Source: Adineta vaga | Taxonomy: Eukaryota; Rotifera | Direction of reading: 5' to 3' | Assembly: GCA_021613535.1 (NCBI GenBank) | Contig: CP075493.1 | Location: 17,422,001-17,486,000, forward strand | DNA length: 64,000 nt | In this document: in pieces, positions 55,816 to 64,000 of the stretch | Position numbering within the stretch: position 1 is the first letter of the stretch | Layout: the number at the start of each line of letters is the position of its first letter | Translations under genes and position numbers: made by a program | Notes under the pieces: generated by a model | What the model saw: only the letters and a program-made list of their open reading frames with translations | What the model was told of the DNA's origin: nothing | The model's database searches: none

Positions 55816-58800
55816 TTAATGTATCGAACATTCGCATGTATTTAAGAAAATATCTATATAATTTGTATAAGCATTTATACTGATTATATCTTGACAATTA
55901 TCATTATTGAAATCAACGACATCATTCGTTATTTCAGAATTAGAAAGATTATTTGAATAAATAGTATATATTTGGAATTTTCCATTTCCATTTCCAAATA
56001 AACCATAAATTTCATATTGTTGAATTGTTCCAATAACAATATCTAAATGATTATCACCATTTAAATCACTTACAACAGTTGAACCCAATGGTATAGAATA
56101 TTCCATAAATGTTTGTTCATTAACATAAAGAGTATCATTATAATTTTGATATAACATACAAGAAATATATTTCCAATTATAAAGAAAAATTATATCAATT
56201 TGATTATTATTATCAAAATCACCTGATACTACACGAAACTGATTAACATTGAATGCAGTAAAAAACCATTTTTGTGTCTGATAACTTCCATTAATATTTG
56301 CATAAAATACATGAAGATGAAAATTCCCACCATTCATTACAGCAATATCTAAATGAGTATCATTATTAAAATCATCAACAAATAATCCAATTGAAGAAGT
56401 CCAATGTGTTATAAACAATATTGAATCTAATCGAAAGATTCCATTAGTATTTGCCAAATATATATATACATAATCTTTAAGTTCAATTGTAACAATAATA
56501 TCCAACAATTCATCGTGGTTGAGATCAACTATAATCATAGAATTAGGAGTACCATCAATAGCTATTGATTGTATATTTTGTGTATGAAATGTCCCATTTC
56601 CAAAGCCAAACAAAATATTAATTTTTGAATCCAATGCTAAAATAAGATCAACTTGTCCATCATTGTTCATATCACGAATATGAATATGAGATAGCCGAGT
56701 ATCAACATCAAAACTAATATTCATCATTGTTTCAAATGTATTCTCGTCATCTCCAAGTAAAATATATATTTTTCGATCATCTTGACAAAGAAAAATGATA
56801 TCAATTTTATTATCAGAATTTACATCAGCAAAAACACTTGTAGCTAACATTATCGATTGACATGATACATTAATTGATAGTTGTTCAAATGTAGGATAAC
56901 ATAATGATAATGATTCTAAAAATAGAAATTAATTTATACTTTTTAAATATTTTATCAATTGACCTGATGTATTCGAAGATGTTGACATTGTTGTAGTAAA
57001 ATCATTGATCATTGTTAAATGTATTGTTGAATCTATCATATAAAATATTTAACAATTCTATTGGAAATTTTATTCTTACTTTGTCGATTATAATATATTG
57101 AAAATAGAATAATACTTATTAACATACATATTAGTAATATAATAACAAATATTATTTTAAAATTTGATTGACGATGTGGTAATCTTACATTCTCTAATAT
57201 AATCTCATTATTCCAAGTTGAAATTTGATTTGTATCAATTGAATGAACAATATTTGATCGTTTTTTATAATGATAATATATTTTTAATCCAATTCGAACA
57301 AGTTTTGGACAAATCCATTTAAGAATAATTGTTAAACCACCTTGAATACCAAATATCAATGTAATTGTATAAAATATATCAAACTTTTGAATAATTGTAT
57401 ATGAACATACTAAAGGTGAACATTGTTGATAATATGATGGATAATTTATTTTTGTTGACCAATATTCAATGAATAAATTATTTATCAACTCATTTATTGT
57501 TGTATTCTCTAAAAATCGACTAGTATTTGTTATTGTTATTGAAAGAGAAGTTAAAGATTTCGAATAATTTGTATATTGTTGAATAAGATCAAGACATGAT
57601 TGATCATAGAAACATTCAAGAGTCGAAAGAAGAAATGATTCCGATGGTAGACATCCCATTTTCATACCTTTGATTAAAATCTTTGCTGAATTTGTTTCAA
57701 TAAAAGTTGCTTGAGTTGTACAATTTGAATATAATCCACATGAACAATTATTGTCATAGATGATAGATTCTGTATATGCATAAACATATCCAACACTATC
57801 TACTAAAGTATTATATTTGAAATTTGTTTCATGAGTTGATATAATAGCATTTTCATGAAAAATATTTTGAATTAAAGAAAGAAGATGAATAAATAGAATA
57901 GGAGCATTTGATTTACTTTGATCGATTAAGATATTAAGATGATTATAAAAATTAATATCTGATAAAAGTTCAACAGTAACTAATAATGATGTTAAAAATT
58001 CATTAATCGAATTGTTTATTGTTTGTTGTGAAAGTTGACATAATCCTTGAAGATATTGTAAATGAGCTGAAAGAAATCGACGATAATCTCTTTGTTCATA
58101 AATAGTTAAATTAGAAACAAGACCATTTACTAAATCTAATCGCCATTCTTCCAAAACAAATTCACTTTTACATATCTAAAAGATAAAAAATGTATTTAAA
58201 TTATTATTTGTAATTGTTATATCTTACTGAATGAAATATTGGTTCGATTTCAATGAATTCGTTATATGTTGATGCTATTTTTGAACATGTACATTTTAAT
58301 TCATCATCATATATTTGTCTTAAATGATTATAATCAATGAAAGATGGTTTATCAAAAAGTTTCGTTAATGAATGTGGTTGAATAATTGTATAAAACATTA
58401 AGATGATAAGACCACTTAAAAATAAAATAAAATAAAGACGAGTTGCCCATTGACCATAACGTTTTGCTGTTATTCGATCAACATCACTTCCAAGATCACG
58501 TAATGTAAATATATTCAATTCAACTAATGTAGTACGTACAAGTTTAATTAAATTCTGTATGATAATTTTCAATCGATTGACTTGAGAAGTAGGACGAACT
58601 ACTGTAGAATACAAATATATGAATAATTATGTGTTACAATTTGTTTATTTCTGATTACCTGACTCTGGTTTTTTCTTGAAAATTTTCGTTAATCCGAAAA
58701 TAAATTTCACTAGATGAGGTGTTAAAATGCGTAATGACATTACAATACCAGCAATCATAGATATTAATTTGATTATAATTTCAATAAAGTTCTCTTTACG

Positions 58801-59272
58801 AATTGTTTGAGAATAAGAACAATATTTTGGTTTACAAGCTTCATAGAAAGATTCATAGGATAAAGAAGCATTCCATTGTTCTACCATCATATCTTTAATA
58901 ATTGTTGAAATTAATGTTTTAGGAGGAAAACGACTCAATGTTGGATCATAAACGAGAGGTTTTATACGAAGTGATGATGATTGAAGACTTAAAAAAGGAT
59001 CGGCCATTTTTGTTACATAACTCATTATGAGTGGAAAACAATTTGAATCGAAATAAAAACATTCAAGTGTCGAAAATTGAAAAGAATCAATAGCAAGACA
59101 ACCTTGAATCCATCCAGATACATTATAAGTGAAATTCATATTATTATTATATGCATAATTAAAATTGGAATTATAAATAACGGCTTGATTTTGACAATAT
59201 GGATTTATAGTACAAACACATTTGATCAATCGTGTATTAATCTCTTGAATTTTGTTTGGAATAAATTGAATC

Positions 59273-59303
<31 letters not shown>

Positions 59304-61659
59304 AAATATATTATTGGCAGAAAAGGTAAAATACTTGTTGTATTGTTACATTATTTATCTCATTTATTCTTATGTTTACAATTTGTTTAGTGTCAAAATT
59401 GAGTAATATAGGATATGTAAATGATCCTGAATAAAATTGATCAATTTGCATTATAAGACGTACAACATTCGTCAAAAGATGAAAATTATAAACTGTTGAT
59501 TGATAAAATTGATTGACTATTGAATTGAGTTGATTATTAAAATTGATTTCATTTATTATAGAAGAAATGAAAAACATTTGAGAAAGAAATCGATTAACAG
59601 CTTCAGTAATTGTTTTATTAGTTAATTGACAAGAATCTGATAAGATTTGACCATATTTAAATGCAGAATTTCGCCAATCATTCCAATAATAATCGGTTAT
59701 ACTACCTAATAAGATTTTAATCCAATCTTCATTAACAAAATCACTTGAACATATCATATGTAATATTGGAGAAAATGATAAAAATTTTCGATAAGATATC
59801 GTTTTATTTAAACATGGACATTCAAGAGTTGTTAAATAGATATTTTCCAATGATTTATAAGTTTGAATTGAAGGATTTTCTATTGTTATTGTTTCAATAT
59901 CATTTCTTAACATCATATATAAATAAAGAGAACATATTATACCTAATTTTAAAGAATAAAATAATATTAAATATATATTAGAGAATAAAATAAATCTTAC
60001 TAATTAATAAAATTAAATAAATACGAGTAATAATTCTTTGTTGTTTAATACTATTTTCTGTTCGATCATCAATATTTTTAAATAAATTCAATTGTTTTAA
60101 TGATTTAAATATATTTATATTTCGATAATCTATATATTAAATATAAAAATTTATTCTTATTAATAAGAAGAATTTTACTTGAATATTCTTTAAATTTAAA
60201 GAAAATCTTAATAAAATATGATGCAATTAAACGAAATATAATAATAAGACCACCATAAAGACTAATAAAAAGAGTAATTGCATATGATAAAGCTACTCGT
60301 TCTTTTATTATATATGTACATATTGATGGAGAACATTGATTAAAATATATTGAATAATTAATTCTTGTTGACCAATTTAAAATAAAATTAATATTTAAAT
60401 AATCAAATATAGAAATATTTTCATGTTTTGATCTTAAAATTAAATTATTCAAATTAATATTTATCTAAAAAAAAAGAAAAGAAAATATTAGAATTAATTG
60501 AATTTGATTTTATACAAACTTGATTTAAATTTGGAAAATATTTCAATAATAATTCAAGACATTCTATTTCATATAAACAATCTAATGTACTTTGAAGTAA
60601 TGCTTCAATAGGTGTACATCCTGTAAAAAAGCCTTTGACAATTGTTGAATTAGGCAATGCTACCATTTCATCTCTACGTACAAATTTTATTGAATTATTT
60701 GATAACGGAGGAAGAGTTGCTGCAATTACTAAATTATTTCTACTACATGGTAAAGAACCAATTGGAAGAACCGGATATATTATTGGTACTCCAATTGTAG
60801 CGTAATCTATTGAACTATACGAAATTAACTGAATTAACCAATTAGTACCAAGACCTGTAATAAAATAATTTGTTTGAATTGTTCTTCTTAAATAATTTAA
60901 AATTAACATTATTCGACTGAATGCATTATTCTTTTGAATTTCAATAATACCAGTCAATTCTAGTTCAATTTGTATTTTAGAAAGAAGATTAATGGTAATT
61001 AAATTAGTATTATTAAGATTTGTTTGAACTTCAAGAATTATTTCTTTCCAAAGTGAACAAAATTTTGAAAGAAGTTTAAACTAAAAAATAAAAGTTCGAA
61101 TTATTTCATTGACAAAGAAATATATTTTAATAAACCTGAGAAAATGCCGTTGTTCGAAAATCCCAAACACCATAGAGACTAGCATTTGCAAAATATAATC
61201 TTTTTATCCATTGTTCATCAACGAAAATACTCGAACATACAGGATGTATTGTAATATTATTAAAAATAAAATTTCTATATGAATTTGTAATTGTTTTACA
61301 TGGACATGAAAGACTTTGATCATATTTAAATGATAGTTCATTGAAAAGTTCAGGTGTTATATCAGAAATAATAATTGTTTTCGATTCAATTTTGATCAAT
61401 GTAACATAGAATAATACATAAAGACAAACTTAAATAAAAAAGAATAAAACTATCTTAGAAAATACATCTCTTGTATAGAATAATATAATTTACTTGAGAG
61501 AAGTATAATATATAACCAAGTTTTATATTTTTGATGTTTAAGTACAATAATTGGATCTTGAATAACATTGTCATCATCATAATCTCTTTCTTCTAACATG
61601 AAAAGATTATATTGAAATACTTTTGTATATATCCATTGAAAAAGACTTTTCAAATTCAT
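55816..61659 (-). CDS. Three-unit membrane ectodomain protein with FG-GAP propeller
   Basis: Eleven exons join in phase: 61659-61494, 61428-61136, 61080-60520, 60464-60179, 60129-60001, 59942-59335, 59271-58659, 58601-58228, 58175-57080, 57032-56964, 56915-55816. They total 5295 nt, giving 1764 residues. The same unit occurs three times: a cytosolic stretch with a Q..TRLY-type TM helix, a Cys-rich ectodomain (C.C..I...Y..F..., H.(V/I/M)C.S.FV...W, GC.P.E..L.ST.(E/D)C), a second hydrophobic segment (C.Y...GG(L/I).I) and a basic linker. After the third unit come another TM, a Thr/Ser stalk and seven DFN.D...D FG-GAP repeats. Units are joined by ordinary 50-58 bp introns, so this is one gene rather than three. 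Function unknown; a cell-surface adhesion or channel-like role is inferred. Confidence 0.75.
59280..59307. repeat. AAAT microsatellite in an intron
   Basis: About seven copies of AAAT within the sixth intron of the FG-GAP gene. Confidence 0.9.
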
Positions 61660-62309
61660 AATATTATGTTTATCTTAATACTTTAAAGATAATAGATATA
61701 CTTTGATCTAAAAATGAAAATGTTTCCTATTAAGAAGACACACTAATATCTAATATTTTCAATTACTCAGTAAATCGTAAGTTGAATGTATGACGAAGTG
61801 ATCAATATCTAATTTATGAAACAAAACTTACTTACAAAGTCCTTTGTGAACACAAATAACAATCATATGAAAATGATGATTTATTCTAAAGATTTCTTAC
61901 TCTATTTATATAAGAAATTTTTTTTTTAATTTTAACTACACTTCTGATACTAAATGCATCGAGTTTTTAAATGAAAAATTATACAGGAAATAGAATAAAT
62001 TAGAAAAAGAAAATCTACATATTCAAATGATACTTTACGTAGAATATCTATTTCATCAAAAAACCAATTAAATGTTTCTGTTTTTATTTTGTTAATAGCG
62101 AGGAAATTACTGAACACAAGAAGAGAACATTTTTCTAAATGACATGTCCTTAAAACACAAATTGTCATTTTCCATTCGAAATGAGTTTCTTACAGAATAT
62201 AAATTAAACCTACGCGTACATATTGAGTTGATCTTCATATCTAAGAACGTAAGAGGTAACGATTCGAGTATTCGAATTTTAAAAACTTTGTCTTTGTTCT
62301 GTACCGTCC
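61660..62309. other. Upstream flank of the FG-GAP gene
   Basis: AT-rich promoter side of the minus-strand gene. A short minus-strand open frame at 61950-62168 has no recognisable motif. Confidence 0.4.
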
Positions 62310-62330
62310 AGTACCCACACCCTCAAGATT

Positions 62331-62640
62331 ATGGAAGAAGAAACCGCAATTGGTAAAGCGCATGAAACACAGTGGCTAGTTAAAGAGCTACTGAAGGTAA
62401 AACATCATAGTGCAATTATGAAAACTTGCGAAATATCTCAAACGAGTGGAATTCCGGCTGCTATTGGTCAGATGTGCGCGTCTATCTTTACACGAAAGAC
62501 TCATTCTGGTATAAATTGATTAATCTTGTTCTTCGTACATCCAATGATTGGTCTCGTACACAGTTCAAAAGATTAGAATCTTTTTGTTGGCTATTACAAT
62601 GTTACCTCCATGAAAACAAGACATCTCACATTGAAACAGT
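62331..62640 (+). pseudogene. ART-associated gene fragment bracketed by telomere-like repeats
   Basis: Frame 1 from 62331 gives a helical stretch (ETQWLVKELLKVKHHSA...IGQMC). After a frameshift near 62480 the other frame gives YLYTKDSFWYKLINLVLR and FKRLESFCWLLQCYLHE. The YT.(D/E)SF.YK..N..LR pattern is one I associate with the helical domain ahead of catalytic ART domains in rotifer multi-domain proteins (moderate recall). No catalytic region follows. A CCCACACCCTCAAG arm ends at 62327 and a GAGGGTGTGGG arm starts at 62641, so the fragment sits exactly between two telomere-like tracts. Confidence 0.45.
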
Positions 62641-62692
62641 TGAGGGTGTGGGTAAGATAGATACAAATAATCAACCCCACCCACAGCCTCAA
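62640..62692. repeat. Telomere-like hairpin element
   Basis: GTTGAGGGTGTGGGTAAG ... CCCCACCCACAGCCTCAAG. It terminates the ART-like fragment. Confidence 0.7.
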
Positions 62693-62801
62693 GATGGAAT
62701 AGAAATTATCATCAAGTAAATCTTCTTTTGATTCACCATGAAGACTAACAACAATTAGAGCACCGTAATAATGACAAGCATCATAAGCTTCAAATTCTCT
62801 A

Positions 62802-62857
62802 TGAGGGCGTGAGTGTGGGTGTGGATGAGATACTACCATCACCCACACCAACACCCG
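62802..62857. repeat. Telomere-like hairpin element
   Basis: GAGGGCGTGAGTGTGGGTGT ... CACCCACACCAACACCCGC, arms about 19 bp with a few mismatches. Confidence 0.65.
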
Positions 62858-63342
62858 CATTTTTGTTTTTCATTAGAAATCTTTTATACGTCATTTCGTA
62901 GGTTAGGGGAAAAAAATGGAACGAAGAAAATGCAGATAAACCGATCAAAGTGACGGCTATAGTTTGTTTATGATTTCAATGAAAGTCATGTCTTTGTCTG
63001 GAGCAAATTCCATGTTAATTATGCAAACATTTAAAAATCAAATATTTCTTTATTTATGCAGCTAATATTGAAAAATCTGATTTTATAAACAAAAGAAAAC
63101 GGTTTTAGATTACCCAAAATTCATTTCAATTATTCTTCATAGAATTACATCTTTATATAATATGCTTTGATAAATAGTTCAAGCATGAAGAATGGATTTA
63201 TGTATATAAATGAGATCGAAATAGAATTGAGAACAACGTAGTAAAAGAACTTTTGTTGCTAATTGATTTTCTTCGAAAAAAATTGTTTACACTACGGAGA
63301 AGAAAGTTCTTTTCTGGACATGTATGTGACTCATTATCGAGA

Positions 63343-63384
63343 GGAAAAGAGCGGAATCGTGATTCCCGGATTCCGCTCTTTTCC
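63343..63384. repeat. Perfect 16-bp inverted repeat
   Basis: GGAAAAGAGCGGAATC (63343-63358), a 10-bp loop, and GATTCCGCTCTTTTCC (63369-63384). The arms are perfectly complementary and stand out against AT-rich surroundings. It could be the core of a miniature element or form an RNA hairpin. Confidence 0.7.
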
Positions 63385-64000
63385 CCCTGCTTATATCATC
63401 GAGAATTTACTTGTTTATTTACTTTTGATTGTTAAAAAAATTTTCATCGAAACTATATGTAATGATTTTATTCAAAATTGGACAAGTAGTCGATCGAGAG
63501 TGTATAGTACGAGAAATGACGACGCGCAAGAAAAAGAATATAAAGAAAAAGAGAATAGCTACTTTCTTGCATTTTGGGTTTTTAATCAAGCCAGTAATGT
63601 GTCTTTGACTTCCAAATTATCACTGGTATCGTTCAACAAATTGAAAAGCAACAAAATATTTTCACTTATTCGCAATAATATTCATTGGTTTTTTAAAACT
63701 ATAGATTATCATCAAACAAGTATTAAACAAGTAATCTATCGATGTTACCCAGTTTCTATATAGAATAGTTTCTCAATATTTGTCTTATGAGAAACGTCTT
63801 TCTTAGAATGAGTTATTTTTATTATCAGATTTTATTTTGAATCAAGAAAAAGTTGTACATTACTGATCATATATCATTCAAGTCGTTATTTTTCACTTCT
63901 CTTGGAAGAGATTCATATAGAAATAACACGAATATGAGATTAATTCTGACGATCGTGTCAAACAGTATCATTTAGCAAAATCCTTCTAATCCACAATGAC
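63385..64000. other. Window end, no supported gene
   Basis: An open frame (63263-63763, plus strand) covers the inverted repeat and this region. Its product is rich in Asn/Lys/Ser/Ile, lacks domains, and spans the hairpin, so I do not call it a gene. Confidence 0.35.

Noticed and set aside
58645-61659. Separate small genes for each membrane unit upstream of the FG-GAP exons
   Set aside because: Consensus donors and acceptors join all pieces in phase into one frame (total divisible by three), and only the first unit has a natural ATG.
1-64000. tRNA or rRNA genes
   Set aside because: I did not recognise any B-box/A-box tRNA pattern or rRNA core sequence; without a covariance-model search I cannot exclude a divergent tRNA.

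Overview
The window looks like eukaryotic nuclear DNA from a small invertebrate, most likely a bdelloid rotifer (Adineta/Rotaria type). The DNA is very AT-rich. Most introns are GT-AG and only about 50-70 bp long. The gene content (membrane-anchored FG-GAP and Kelch propellers, NHL repeats, R-S-E ADP-ribosyltransferases, divergent class A GPCRs, dynamin-like/patatin proteins) and many short TGTGGG-type (telomere-like) repeats fit that group. The species call is inference; no search could be run. The high load of truncated genes, transposons and telomere-like repeats suggests a subtelomeric or otherwise dynamic region.

Layout. 1-5386: a decayed hAT remnant, a 5'-truncated TM/FG-GAP propeller gene (+), a mariner fragment, and the 5' half of a GPCR pseudogene. 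5387-28776: a putative 23.4-kb giant transposon inserted into that GPCR gene. It has a 9-bp candidate target duplication (CGTTTATTG), and both ends carry large arrays of one 52-bp satellite in opposite orientation. It encodes a DUF3987-type P-loop protein (-), a KDZ/Zisupton-like DDE transposase (+) interrupted by an ACGCGT-rich segment, an SGNH/GDSL hydrolase (+), a large envelope-like glycoprotein with a furin-type site (+), and a small secreted or anchored protein (-). A G-rich 40/120-bp higher-order minisatellite lies just inside the right satellite array. 28777-29095: the 3' half of the split GPCR.

29676-46115: a U-box protein with a membrane anchor and ectodomain (-), a GPCR (+) and a second GPCR pseudogene (-), a broken GTPase-pseudokinase-patatin gene (-), a type II membrane Kelch protein (+), a truncated NHL fragment (+), and a palindromic DD37D mariner. 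48259-54534: a secreted LRR protein, an ADP-ribosyltransferase, an NLR-type LRR fragment and a membrane di-iron hydroxylase. 55816-61659: an 11-exon gene (-) in which the TM-ectodomain-TM unit is repeated three times before a seven-bladed FG-GAP propeller; the gene at 1371-4128 is a shortened relative in the opposite orientation. 62331-62640: an ART-family fragment bracketed by telomere-like repeats.

Two points stand out. First, the giant element combines a DDE transposase, a P-loop ATPase, an esterase-like enzyme and an envelope-like protein inside inverted satellite arrays, so it looks like a virus-like DNA transposon of an undescribed kind. Second, about 15 short hairpin-like TGTGGG/CCCACA elements are scattered over 31-63 kb. 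At least three gene fragments (patatin, NHL, ART-like) end exactly where such an element begins, as expected if broken ends were capped with telomere repeats and later rejoined.
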